64,000 nt of DNA from Hymenobacter sp. 15J16-1T3B (GTDB lineage Bacteria; Bacteroidota; Bacteroidia; Cytophagales; Hymenobacteraceae): NCBI RefSeq assembly GCF_020711235.1, contig NZ_JAJFAV010000007.1, positions 186,001 to 250,000 on the forward strand, read 5' to 3'. The notes beneath the pieces were generated by a model. The model was given only the letters and a program-made list of their open reading frames with translations. It had not been told where the DNA came from and searched no databases. A program made the translations under genes and the position numbers. This document shows, piece after piece, positions 42,985 through 51,118 of this stretch (its first letter is position 1; every line of letters starts with the position of its first letter).

Positions 42985-43073
42985 GTGAATTTGTGAAGTG
43001 GTGAAGTAGTGAATCTGATGTTCAAGCAGTTAGAACCACACTTTCCATTTCACCACTTCACAACTTCACCACT
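42985..43073. repeat. Family E foldback repeat (TTCACCACTTCAC type)
   Basis: GTGAATTTGTGAAGTGGTGAA (42985-43005) recurs inverted as TTCACCACTTCACAACTTCAC (43049-43069) with one mismatch. It sits directly before the ABC exporter gene. AT-richer than the other repeat families. Confidence 0.7.
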
Positions 43074-43083
43074 TGCATAAAGG

Positions 43084-44934
43084 ATGGCAGCCAGAAGCGG
43101 AATGAATACCAGCGGCCAGGTGGGGGCCGACGTACCCAAGGTCAAGCTCACCAAAGAAAACTTCCAGCGCGGGCTGCGGATTTTCCGCTTCGTGCTGCCT
43201 TACAAGGCGCCGTTCATCGCGGGCCTGTTGCTGCTGGTTCTCAGCAGCGTCTCCACGATGGTGATGCCCAAAATGCTGGGTTACCTCGTCAACATTGCCA
43301 ACCACCAGACGGCCACCCTGCCGCCCTACCTGCCCAAGACCATCACCGGCGTGGCTTTGGTGCTGTTCGGCGTGGTGCTGCTGCAGGGCATCTTTTCCTT
43401 TTTCCGCATTTTCTTCTTCTCGCGGGTCAGCGAGTTTACGGTGCGCGACATTCGCCGCACGCTCTACCAGAAGCTCGTCACGCTGCCGATTCCCTTCTTC
43501 GAGCAGCGCCGGGTTGGCGAAATCACCTCCCGCCTGACCTCGGACGTGGCCAACATCCAGGACACGTTCACGCTGACGCTGGCCGAGTTCATGCGCCAGA
43601 TCCTGACCCTGCTGGCCGGCGTGGCCTTCATCATGTGGGAGTCGTGGCGGCTGTCGTTATTTATGCTGGCCACGTTTCCGCCGCTGGTGCTGCTGGCCTT
43701 CTTGTTCGGGCGCAGCATCCGCAAGCTCTCGAAGCAAACCCAAGATGAGCTGGCCAAAACCAACGTCATCGTGGAGGAAACCATGCAGGGCATCAACTCG
43801 GTGAAGGCCTTCACCAGCGAGCAGCACGAGGTGCAGCGCTACGGCGCCGGCCTGAACCGCACCGTGCAGGCGGCCTTGAAGGCCAGCGTATTCCGCGGCG
43901 GCTTCGTGTCGTTTATCATCGTGGCCATCTTCGGCGGCATCTTCCTGGTACTCTGGCGCGGCGCCACCTACGTGGAGCTGCCCGCCTCCGACCCGCGCCA
44001 CCTGCCCATGGGCGACTTGGTGTCGTTCATTCTCTACACCATGTTTATCGGCGCCTCAGTGGCCGGGCTGGGCGAGATGTACGGCAAGATTCAGAGCAGC
44101 CTCGGCGCCTCGGAGCGCATCCTCGAAATCCTGGACGAAACCTCCGAGCCGGTGCACCAGCCGCGCCCGGCCGGCGCTGCGCCGCTCAAGGTGCACGGCG
44201 ACATCGAGTACCAGAACGTGGAGTTCCGCTACCCCACGCGCCCGGACCTGACCGTGCTCAAAGACATCAGTTTCCACATCGAAGCCGGCGAAAAAGTGGC
44301 TTTGGTGGGCCCCTCGGGCGCGGGCAAGAGCACCATCGTGCAGCTCCTGATGCTGCTCTACCCCCTCAGCGGCGGTAGCATCCGCGTCGACGGCCGCGAC
44401 ATTAACGACCTGGACCTGACCGAGCTGCGCCAGCACATCGGCATCGTGCCGCAGGAAACGCTGCTGTTCGGCGGCACCATCCGCGAAAACATCCTCTACG
44501 GCCGCCCCGACGCCCCCGAGGCCGACATCATCGACGCGGCCCGGCGCGCCAACGCCTGGCAGTTCATCCAGAGCTTCCCCGAGGGGCTCGACACCGTGGT
44601 GGGTGAGCGGGGCATCAAGCTCTCGGGCGGGCAGCGCCAGCGCATTGCCATTGCCCGCGCCATCCTGAAAAACCCCGCCATCCTGCTGCTCGACGAAGCT
44701 ACTTCCGCCCTCGATTCGGAAAGCGAGAAACTGGTGCAGCAAGCCATGGACGAGCTGATGCAGAATCGCACCAGCATCATCATTGCCCACCGCCTGAGCA
44801 CCATCCGCAAAGTCGACAAGATTCTGGTTATCGACGGCGGCCGCATCGTGGAGCAAGGCACCCACGAGGAACTGAGCCACGACGACAACGGGCTGTACGC
44901 CAACCTGCTCAAGCTGCAGTTTGAGCTGACATAA
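43084..44934 (+). CDS. ABC exporter, fused membrane and ATPase domains (MsbA-like)
   Basis: The 616-residue half-transporter has six membrane segments in residues ~35-320 (with the coupling-type TLPIPFFEQRRVGEITSRLTSD and ETMQGINSVKAFTSEQHEV stretches) and a nucleotide-binding domain from ~375: Walker A GPSGAGKST (from residue 409), Q-loop IVPQETLLFGGTIRENI, signature KLSGGQRQRIAIARA (from ~512), Walker B ILLLDEATSALD and the switch His in IIAHRLST. It works as a homodimer exporting a lipid, drug or peptide. Start at 43084 overlaps nothing; a second ATG at 43102 is possible. Confidence 0.93.
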   Translation: MAARSGMNTSGQVGADVPKVKLTKENFQRGLRIFRFVLPYKAPFIAGLLLLVLSSVSTMVMPKMLGYLVNIANHQTATLPPYLPKTITGVALVLFGVVLLQGIFSFFRIFFFSRVSEFTVRDIRRTLYQKLVTLPIPFFEQRRVGEITSRLTSDVANIQDTFTLTLAEFMRQILTLLAGVAFIMWESWRLSLFMLATFPPLVLLAFLFGRSIRKLSKQTQDELAKTNVIVEETMQGINSVKAFTSEQHEVQRYGAGLNRTVQAALKASVFRGGFVSFIIVAIFGGIFLVLWRGATYVELPASDPRHLPMGDLVSFILYTMFIGASVAGLGEMYGKIQSSLGASERILEILDETSEPVHQPRPAGAAPLKVHGDIEYQNVEFRYPTRPDLTVLKDISFHIEAGEKVALVGPSGAGKSTIVQLLMLLYPLSGGSIRVDGRDINDLDLTELRQHIGIVPQETLLFGGTIRENILYGRPDAPEADIIDAARRANAWQFIQSFPEGLDTVVGERGIKLSGGQRQRIAIARAILKNPAILLLDEATSALDSESEKLVQQAMDELMQNRTSIIIAHRLSTIRKVDKILVIDGGRIVEQGTHEELSHDDNGLYANLLKLQFELT

Positions 44935-44952
44935 GACTGCAGGACGGACAAT

Positions 44953-45005
44953 AAAAGCCAAGCGGCGCGGGTTATGCTGAGCATACCTCGCGCCGCTTGG
45001 CTTTT
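44953..45005. terminator. Long bidirectional terminator after the ABC exporter
   Basis: AAAAGCCAAGCGGCGCG pairs with CGCGCCGCTTGGCTTTT; the loop contains a second self-complementary GTTATGCTGAGCATAC. The T and A runs allow function on either strand. Confidence 0.9.
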
Positions 45006-45012
45006 CGGCTCT

Positions 45013-45651
45013 ATGATTGCTGCTCCTCTTTACCCGCGCCGCCCTCGTCGCACCTTCTGTTTACCGGACCGGTCTGCTCTTGCGGCTACTTTACTAGCTA
45101 TTAGCACGGCTTGGCTTGCTTGCGCGGATATTTACTATTCTGATATTTCACAGCCGCCACACGTTCATCTGCCGGTGCTTAATTCTGGTGTCAGCAGATG
45201 CATGCCCGATAAAGGCTCAATTGTTATTAGCATGGATGCCGCGGGCCGCAGCTACTTCTCTGCTGATTCCAGGTCCATTCAGACCGCCACAATTCAGCAG
45301 CTAGCCAATCGGCACAATGTTCACTTCTCTGCTGCCCAGCAGCGGGAGCTGGCCCAGTTGCCATACCTGGGCATGGACGTCCGACAACTCCCGGCTTATC
45401 TGTCATTGCCAAGCTATGCGCGGCCGCAACAAGCGTTATCCGGCTTGCCTTACAACTATTCCAACGACCAGCTAACAGCTTGCGTTATTACTGGCCGTCA
45501 GAGCAACATTCGCCTACTGAACAGCGCGCCGTATATCGTGCTGAACGCCGACAGCCGCACCCAAATGGCTGACATCAAACGCTTCATGCGCACCTTGCAG
45601 CGTCAGCATCTTTATCGGTTTTACGTCAGACACCTAGCCTTTTCCCGCTAA
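45013..45651 (+). CDS. ExbD/TolR-like protein
   Basis: A 212-residue protein with one N-terminal membrane segment (SALAATLLAISTAWLACAD) and a periplasmic domain. IVISMDAAGRSYFSADSRSI, then RHNVHFSAAQQRELAQLPYLGMDVRQLPAYL and VLNADSRTQMADIKRFMRTLQRQHLYRF, follow the layout of ExbD-like proteins of Hymenobacter that I recall: a strand, an amphipathic region and a helix-strand end. No ExbB or TonB gene lies next to it. The start at 45013 is preferred over 44974 because the latter lies in the terminator hairpin. Assignment is by eye and moderate. Confidence 0.55.
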   Translation: MIAAPLYPRRPRRTFCLPDRSALAATLLAISTAWLACADIYYSDISQPPHVHLPVLNSGVSRCMPDKGSIVISMDAAGRSYFSADSRSIQTATIQQLANRHNVHFSAAQQRELAQLPYLGMDVRQLPAYLSLPSYARPQQALSGLPYNYSNDQLTACVITGRQSNIRLLNSAPYIVLNADSRTQMADIKRFMRTLQRQHLYRFYVRHLAFSR

Positions 45652-45700
45652 ATGCTTGCTCCAACAAGTATGGAAAGATTCATTGTATTGCACACGGACA

Positions 45701-45744
45701 ACGCAACAAGGCCCCGCAGCTACCGCCGCGGGGCCTTGTTGCGT
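45701..45744. terminator. Bidirectional terminator
   Basis: ACGCAACAAGGCCCCGC pairs perfectly with GCGGGGCCTTGTTGCGT around AGCTACCGCC. It could end the ExbD-like gene and the decayed minus-strand gene remnant beyond. Confidence 0.88.
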
Positions 45745-45757
45745 CGTTAGGCTACCT

Positions 45758-46005
45758 TTACTGCTTCACCACCCTGATGGTATGGCTGCCCAGTTCGCTC
45801 TGGTAGCGGACCAAGTACACGCCGGCGGGCAGGGGGCTCTGGCGGAAGCTGGCCTGCAGGTTTTGCACGCCCCCTGCTGCACGCGGCCGGTCAGGTCCAT
45901 CAGCATGGCCTGGGCTTGCTACTCGGCCTTGTCCACGCGCAGGGTCACGGTTTCGGTGACGGGGTTAGGTATGGGCTGCAGCCGTACGCCAACCGTCTGG
46001 GCGCG
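45758..46005 (-). pseudogene. Remnant of a T9SS-sorted protein (C-terminal sorting domain)
   Basis: On the minus strand the sequence reads QPIPNPVTETVTLRVDKAE, then an in-frame TAG stop, MLMDLTGRVQQ, a frameshift, and then NLQASFRQSPLPAGVYLV followed by RYQSELGSHTIRVVKQ and a stop. Together these are a complete but broken type A T9SS C-terminal sorting domain, minus its protein. The rest of the gene is absent; the upstream sequence is the divergent YcxB-like gene. It is a fossil of a secreted protein's end. Confidence 0.75.
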
Positions 46006-46011
46006 CGTGGC

Positions 46012-46019
46012 TATCTTCG
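46012..46019 (+). promoter_or_regulatory. Promoter -7-like box just before the first YcxB-like gene
   Basis: TATCTTCG (one mismatch to TAnnTTTG) ends five bases before the ATG at 46025, so the transcript would be leaderless or nearly so. Confidence 0.45.
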
Positions 46020-46024
46020 CTCTC

Positions 46025-46525
46025 ATGCAGCCCATTGTCATTGCCGACGTCACGGTATCATTCGAGGAGTTTGAACGCCTGAACAAACAGCTCACCAGCC
46101 GGCGCCTGCTCAGGCTGTGGGCGCTGCCGGTGTTGAGCGGTTTTGTTTCCTGGAGCACGCTTACCCGCGGCGGCACCGAGCCCCTCACTGCCGCAAACGC
46201 GGTGATAATTGCGCTGTTGCTGGGCTTCGTGGTCGTGATGCTGCAGGTACTTTCCCGTCGTGCCGTGCGGACGGCCTACACCGCCAACCGCGCCTTGTCG
46301 ACGCCGACGACCTACATCTTGAGCGAAGAAGGCGTGAGCATTTTCAGCACCTCCGTTAGCAGCAATGTGCAGTGGAGCGCCTTTCACCGCGCTGCCGTTG
46401 CCGACGGCTGGTGGCATCTGCAGACGACCACCGGTAGCTACCTGCTGCCCGCCGACCGGGTGCAACCGCCCGCTAGCTCCGCCGACGTTACCGCCCTATT
46501 GCGCCAACGCGGCCTGCTGGCCTGA
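46025..46525 (+). CDS. YcxB-like membrane protein, first of a tandem pair
   Basis: A 166-residue protein with two central membrane segments (LRLWALPVLSGFVSWSTL and AVIIALLLGFVVVMLQVL) and a C-terminal domain with TYILSEEGVSIFSTSVSSNVQWSAFHRA and LQTTTGSYLLPADRV, as in YcxB-like proteins. The N-terminus (IVIADVTVSFEEFERLNKQLT) is short. No biochemical role is known. The next gene encodes a similar protein 14 bases downstream, so they are likely co-transcribed. Confidence 0.72.
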   Translation: MQPIVIADVTVSFEEFERLNKQLTSRRLLRLWALPVLSGFVSWSTLTRGGTEPLTAANAVIIALLLGFVVVMLQVLSRRAVRTAYTANRALSTPTTYILSEEGVSIFSTSVSSNVQWSAFHRAAVADGWWHLQTTTGSYLLPADRVQPPASSADVTALLRQRGLLA

Positions 46526-46539
46526 GCTACAACGATTCT

Positions 46540-47043
46540 ATGTACTTCATTGCCATTCCCGATGTCCGCCTGGCGTTTGGGCAGTATTTCCTGCTCGCCT
46601 GGCGTTTTACTCTTAAAACCAATCCGGCCCTGTGGGTGGTGCTGCTGCCGTTGCTAAGCGTGGTCAGTGGAATAATCAGCTTCATCACCAAGCCTCACCT
46701 GCTGGGAGAAGCGCTCCGCGAACCGCCGTTGGTGTTCATCATCCTGCTGGGTTCCCTGCTGCTAATACCTTTTCAGATGCGGAAACAGTACCGCCGGACG
46801 CCGCTGCTGAGCGGCAGCACTTCCTACGAGCTAAGCGACAACGGGCTGCGGGTGGTCAATGAGCAGCAAAACACGCAGCTAGACTGGCAGGTGCTGCCCC
46901 GCGCCTATCAATTCGGCCATTGGCTCATCCTAAACGGCGGAGGGCAGCAAGGCTTCTTTCTCGACCTGCGCCGCGTGCAGCCGCCTTATGCGGCCGACAA
47001 CGTGCTGCGCCTGCTCCAACACCACGGCGTCGCCCTCGGGTAA
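46540..47043 (+). CDS. YcxB-like membrane protein, second of a tandem pair
   Basis: A 167-residue paralogue of the preceding protein: IAIPDVRLAFGQYFLLAWRF, membrane segments LWVVLLPLLSVVSGIISFI and LVFIILLGSLLLIPF, then SYELSDNGLRVVNEQQNTQLDWQVLPRAYQFG and FFLDLRRVQPP. The shared order of strands in the C-terminal half (E/D-x-G then V or W pattern) shows the relation. Function unknown. Confidence 0.72.
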   Translation: MYFIAIPDVRLAFGQYFLLAWRFTLKTNPALWVVLLPLLSVVSGIISFITKPHLLGEALREPPLVFIILLGSLLLIPFQMRKQYRRTPLLSGSTSYELSDNGLRVVNEQQNTQLDWQVLPRAYQFGHWLILNGGGQQGFFLDLRRVQPPYAADNVLRLLQHHGVALG

Positions 47044-47052
47044 CTACAAGCC

Positions 47053-47301
47053 ATGCAAACCCGCCTGCGCGTCACCTTCAACGAAAATTACCTCGATGTG
47101 CCCACGGTGCAGCAGCTGTTCTACGCGGCCATGGACGCCGGGGCGCAATACAGCCGGGGCTACAGTCCGGCACCTGCCACGGTGACTTTCACGCTGTACG
47201 GGCCCTACACGCAGGTGTCGCTGCAGCGGTTTTGGCGGCTGCTGCACCACCACGATTCGTTTGCGCGCCTGCTGATCGATGGCCAGGTGTTCCGGGGTTA
47301 A
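47053..47301 (+). CDS. Small hypothetical protein after the YcxB-like pair
   Basis: An 82-residue protein starting nine bases after the previous stop: MQTRLRVTFNENYLDVP, VQQLFYAAMDAGAQYSRGY, TVTFTLYGPYTQVSLQRFWRLLHHHD. It reads as a compact alpha/beta protein. No family recognised. Its tight spacing suggests the same transcript as the two YcxB-like genes. Confidence 0.6.
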   Translation: MQTRLRVTFNENYLDVPTVQQLFYAAMDAGAQYSRGYSPAPATVTFTLYGPYTQVSLQRFWRLLHHHDSFARLLIDGQVFRG

Positions 47302-47409
47302 AGGCACCGTTTGCTAATTTCATTGACAAAACCAGTGGCTTTAGCACGGCTACTTTGGCCGAAAGCCGTACTTTTACCGGCACGTATCAACTCCACTTAC
47401 TCTCCTTTC

Positions 47410-48468
47410 ATGTTGCTACAAACCCGGATTTCGCGGCTGGCCGGCTCGGCCGTGGCAGGCGTACTGCTCCTTAGCGCTTCGGTTGCCCAGGCCCAGCTCA
47501 ACACCCCCGCCGCCAGCCCCAAAAGCACCGTGCAGCAGCGCGTGGGCCTCACCGACGTCACCGTGACGTACTCGCGCCCCAGCGCCAAGGGCCGCGCCGT
47601 GTACGGCGCCCTGGTGCCCTTCGGCAAGCGCTGGCGCACCGGCGCCAACAGCACCACCAGCATCAAGTTTTCGGACGACGTGACGGTGGAAGGCAAAAAA
47701 GTGCCCGCCGGCGAGTACGGCATCTACACCATTCCGGGTAAAACCGAGTGGCTGGTGGTGTTCAACAAGGACCTGAAGCGCGGCGCCGACGTGGACAAGT
47801 TCATGGACGACCAGGACGTGGCCCGCTTCACCATCAAGCCCTACAAGCTCAGCTCGAAGGTGGAAACCTTCACCATCAACTTCGCCGACCTCACTCCCGC
47901 CACCGCCAACGTGGATATGCAGTGGGAACTGACCGGCGCCAAGTTTAAAATCACCGCCGACGTGGAGCCCAAGGTCATGGCCCAGATCGACGAGAAGGTG
48001 GTGAAAAACGCCACCCCCGCCGCCGGCGACCTGGCCGCGGCCGCTTCGTACTACTACGACAACAACAAGGACCTCACGCAGGCCCTGACCTGGATTCAGA
48101 AGGCCAACGCCACGGACCCGAAGTTCTGGAACGTGCACACCGAGGCCAAAATCAAGCTGAAGCAGAAGGACTACAAGGGGGCCGCCACGGCCGCCGAACA
48201 GTCGCGCACCTTGGCCCTGGCCGCCAACAACGCCGACTACGTGCGCCTGAACGACCAACTCATCGTGGACGCGAAGAAGGCCGAGCTGGGCGGTGGCTCC
48301 GACGAGAAAGTGAAGGTGAAAGCCGAAGCCAAGCCCAAGGGTGACGACAAAGCGGAGGTGAAAACCAAAGTCAAAGCCGACGACAAGAAGGCTGAGGTGA
48401 AGGAAAAAGCCCTTTACAAGCCCAAAGCCGACGACAAGAAAGCTGACGAGCCGGCCAAGAAAAGCTAA
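47410..48468 (+). CDS. DUF2911 exported protein with Lys-rich tail
   Basis: The 352-residue protein has a signal peptide (ending at VAQAQ). Residues ~30-185 are DUF2911: QQRVGLTDVTVTYSRPSAKGR, GALVPFGKRWRTGAN, TVEGKKVPAGEYGIYTIPG and NFADLTPATANVDMQWE. Residues ~200-290 look like helical repeats (TQALTWIQKANATDPKFW) suited to TPR-like packing. The C-terminal ~60 residues are a Lys/Glu/Asp/Ala-rich, low-complexity tail with units such as KADDKKAEVKEKA and KPKADDKKADEPAKK. Function unknown. The start is set by the signal peptide; a longer in-frame extension exists. A strong terminator follows. Confidence 0.88.
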   Translation: MLLQTRISRLAGSAVAGVLLLSASVAQAQLNTPAASPKSTVQQRVGLTDVTVTYSRPSAKGRAVYGALVPFGKRWRTGANSTTSIKFSDDVTVEGKKVPAGEYGIYTIPGKTEWLVVFNKDLKRGADVDKFMDDQDVARFTIKPYKLSSKVETFTINFADLTPATANVDMQWELTGAKFKITADVEPKVMAQIDEKVVKNATPAAGDLAAAASYYYDNNKDLTQALTWIQKANATDPKFWNVHTEAKIKLKQKDYKGAATAAEQSRTLALAANNADYVRLNDQLIVDAKKAELGGGSDEKVKVKAEAKPKGDDKAEVKTKVKADDKKAEVKEKALYKPKADDKKADEPAKKS

Positions 48469-48487
48469 GCTGCTTTTCTAGCCGCCA

Positions 48488-48529
48488 CGAACGGCCCGCT
48501 GCCCTCCGGTAGCGGGCCGTTCGTTTTTT
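48488..48529 (+). terminator. Terminator of the DUF2911 gene
   Basis: CGAACGGCCCGCT pairs with AGCGGGCCGTTCG around GCCCTCCGGT, followed by six T residues. Confidence 0.92.
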
Positions 48530-48577
48530 CAACCTATTTGCCACGTTCAGCCGCTCAACCCAGCGGTTCGGGTGGTA

Positions 48578-48760
48578 GTCATTGCGAGCGAGGCGCGGCA
48601 ATCCGACCCCTCGCGGCGCGACGATACAGCTGGCAGCAACTAAAAAACAGCCGCGCCCGAAACTGTAGCATCAGTTCTGGGCGCGGCTGTTTTCGGGTAA
48701 TAAGTATTGCGTCGGCGGTGCAGCTAGCGGAAGGATTGCCGCGCTTCGCTCGCAATGACG
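48578..48760. repeat. Family A foldback repeat (A3)
   Basis: Outer arms GTCATTGCGAGCGAGGCGCGGC and the inverse ending GCTCGCAATGAC, with an inner hairpin (AACAGCCGCGCCC paired with GGGCGCGGCTGTT, ~48647-48693), then AAGTATTGCGTCGGCGGTGC as the core and CTAGCGGAAGGATTGCC at the right arm. Same build as A1 and A2. Confidence 0.87.
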
Positions 48761-48787
48761 GCCGGGGCTACCGTGTTGAGCTGGGGC

Positions 48788-50521
48788 TCAACCGACCACG
48801 GCTTCCTGGTTATGCGCTGTTGGTTGGGTTTTCGGCTCGGGCCAGAGGCGCTGCAATAGCGCGGCCAGCAGCATCACGGCGGCGCAGCCGAGGATGTTGT
48901 ACCAGAGGTAGGCAATGTCGGTGAGCCAGAAGCAGAGCACGGTGGCCAGCTGCACGGCGGCGGCGGCCCAAAACACGGCGCGGCCGTGCACCTGCTTCTG
49001 GAAAAAGGCCACGGCGAAAATGCCCAGGATGGTGCCGTAGAACAAAGAGCCGAGGATGTTGACGGCCTGAATGAGGTTTTCCATGCGGGCGGCAAACAGC
49101 GCAAAGCCGATGCCGAGCACGCCCCAGCCCACCGTGGCCCAGCGCGACACGCGCACGAGGTGCTCGTCGGTGCACTGCTCGCGGCGGGTGTAGGGGCGGT
49201 AGAGGTCGATGAGGGTGGTGGAGCCAAGCGAGTTCAGCCCGCCCGCGGCCGAACCCAGGGCGGCGCTCAGCACCACGGCTATCAGCAGCCCGACGAGGCC
49301 CTGCGGCAGGTAGCGCAGCACAAAGGAAATGAACACGTAGTCGGTGTCCTTGGCGTCGGCGGCGGGCGCGGTTTGCTTGACCAGCGCCAGCCAGTCTTGG
49401 CGCAGACCGGCGGCGGCGGCTTGGGCGAGCTGCAGGCGCTGGCGGGCGGCGGCCTGGCCCGGCGTGTCGTGGGCGTGGCGGGCCCGCACGAAGGCGGTGG
49501 CCGCCTGCTGCTGGGCACGCTGCAGGTCCTGGTGTTGTTGTTCCAATTGGCGGGCAGCGGGGGCCTGGGCGCCCTGCATCACCCGGTCGTACACAGGGCG
49601 GTTGAAAGTAAGCGGAGCCGGCTGAAAGAGGTAGAACACGAACATCAACACGCCGATGAGCAGGATGCCGAGCTGCATGGGCACTTTCACCAGGCCATTC
49701 ATGAGCAGGCCAAGGCGGCTTTGGGTAACGCTTTGCCCCGAGAGGTAGCGCTGCACTTGGCTTTGGTCGGTGCCGAAGTACGAGAGGGCCAGGAACAGGC
49801 CGCCGGTCATGCCGGTCCAGAAGTTGTAGCGGTCGGTCCAGCTAAAGTGGAAGTCGACGAAGTTCAGCCGGCCCAGGCCCCCGGCCAGGTGCAGCGCGTC
49901 CTGAAAGCCGACCTCCCGGGGCAGGTAATGCACGAGCAAATAGCCGGCCGTGGCCATGCCGGCGAAGATGACGGCCACCTGCCCCTGCTGGGTGACGGTG
50001 ACGGCCCGGGTGCCCCCGCTGACGGTGTAGGCTATCATCACCGCGCCGAGCAGCAGCACGGTGGCGGTGGTGTTCCAGCCCAGAATGGCGGAGAGGACCA
50101 GCGCCGGGGCGTAGAGCGAGAGGCCGTTGCTGAAGCCGCGCTGCACCAGGAACAGGCCCGCGGCCAGGGTGCGGGTGCGGCGGTCGAAGCGGCTTTGCAG
50201 GTATTCGTAGGCGGTGTAGACGCGCAGGCGGTGGTAGATGGGCACGGCCACCACCGCAATCAGCACCATGGCCACGGGCAGGCCGAAGTAGAACTGAATG
50301 AAGCGCATGCCGTCGGCGTAGGCCTGGCCGGGCGTGCTCAGGAAGGTAACGGCCGAGGCCTGAGTGGCAATGATGCTCAGGCCCACGCCCCACCAGCGCG
50401 TCTGGCGGCCGCCGAGCAGGTAGCCATCGAGGGAGTGACCGGCGCGGCGGGTGCGCCAGGTGCCGTAGCCGATGATGAAGAGCAGAGCGCCGCAGAGTAC
50501 GGCCCAATCAAGTGCACTCAT
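48788..50521 (-). CDS. Sodium:solute symporter with a large hydrophilic insertion
   Basis: The 577-residue SSS protein has ~13 membrane segments, SLDGYLLGGRQTRWWGVGLS in the first loop, ASAVTFLSTPGQAYADGM in the family position, AYTVSGGTRAVTVTQQGQV and LSYFGTDQSQVQRYLSGQS. Between segments, residues ~350-430 form a Gln/Ala-rich hydrophilic helix (QLEQQHQDLQRAQQQAATAF and AARQRLQLAQAAAAGLRQ) likely to form a coiled coil, unusual for the family. The start overlaps the stop of a small upstream gene by four bases (ATGA). Substrate unknown. Confidence 0.9.
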   Translation of the reverse strand: MSALDWAVLCGALLFIIGYGTWRTRRAGHSLDGYLLGGRQTRWWGVGLSIIATQASAVTFLSTPGQAYADGMRFIQFYFGLPVAMVLIAVVAVPIYHRLRVYTAYEYLQSRFDRRTRTLAAGLFLVQRGFSNGLSLYAPALVLSAILGWNTTATVLLLGAVMIAYTVSGGTRAVTVTQQGQVAVIFAGMATAGYLLVHYLPREVGFQDALHLAGGLGRLNFVDFHFSWTDRYNFWTGMTGGLFLALSYFGTDQSQVQRYLSGQSVTQSRLGLLMNGLVKVPMQLGILLIGVLMFVFYLFQPAPLTFNRPVYDRVMQGAQAPAARQLEQQHQDLQRAQQQAATAFVRARHAHDTPGQAAARQRLQLAQAAAAGLRQDWLALVKQTAPAADAKDTDYVFISFVLRYLPQGLVGLLIAVVLSAALGSAAGGLNSLGSTTLIDLYRPYTRREQCTDEHLVRVSRWATVGWGVLGIGFALFAARMENLIQAVNILGSLFYGTILGIFAVAFFQKQVHGRAVFWAAAAVQLATVLCFWLTDIAYLWYNILGCAAVMLLAALLQRLWPEPKTQPTAHNQEAVVG

Positions 50522-50670
50522 GCGGCGAAATAGCGGGTGAGGGCAGCCATCAGGGCTATTTCGGCGGCCAGCGCGGCCAGCACCAGCGCGTACCAGGCTC
50601 GCCACGAGGACAGCAGCGGGGGCCGGGCATCGTTGGCGGCATCGGCGGGCGAAGTGGCAGGCTGGGGCAT
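50518..50670 (-). CDS. Small one-membrane-segment protein coupled to the symporter
   Basis: A 50-residue protein: MPQPATSPADAANDARPPLL, then one membrane segment (WYALVLAALAAEIALMAAL) and TRYFAA. The stop codon TGA shares ATGA with the symporter start, so translation is coupled. It resembles in size and place the small partners of some sodium:solute symporters. An earlier in-frame start (50739) is possible. Too short for domain evidence; the coupling is the main argument. Confidence 0.6.
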   Translation of the reverse strand: MPQPATSPADAANDARPPLLSSWRAWYALVLAALAAEIALMAALTRYFAA

Positions 50671-50739
50671 GGGCAGGGCGGGAATGCGCGGAAGGGACGT
50701 GGGCGGCTGGGCGCAGGTTGCGGCGCGGACGCTGGTCAT

Positions 50740-51118
50740 CAGCCGGCAATATCGTGCCAGATGGCGGGAAGCGACGCAGCGCCGGCCGGCACAAGCGGCG
50801 AGGCAGCCGGACACTTCGGCGGTAGCAGCGTCGGCGAGGCGGCAGAAAGTGTCGGTGAGCCGGTAGCAACACGCGAATGGCGGCCGGGCGCCACGGACAA
50901 CCGACGGAACCGATTACCAGGCTGCCGGCGCAGCCTGATTGGTGGCAATGCGTTGCGGGCAAGTGTAGCTTTCAGCGTCAGCAACGACGGTCCGCCACCC
51001 AGGCCGCCGCTGGCGCGGCGGCTTCCTCCTCGTCCGAGGAGGGTAGTTGGTCGTTCTGCTGCCCCTGCCCTACCTGGCCGATTCAACTTCTAAACAACTA
51101 CCCTCATTCCTGCCGGCC
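50740..51118. other. Intergenic stretch with no gene seen
   Basis: About 380 bases between the small symporter-associated protein and the PIG-L gene. A CCTCCTCG/CGAGGAGG mini-palindrome lies at about 51025-51043 and a promoter-like TACACTTG on the minus strand near 50965. No protein-like frame and no repeat family was recognised. Confidence 0.45.
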
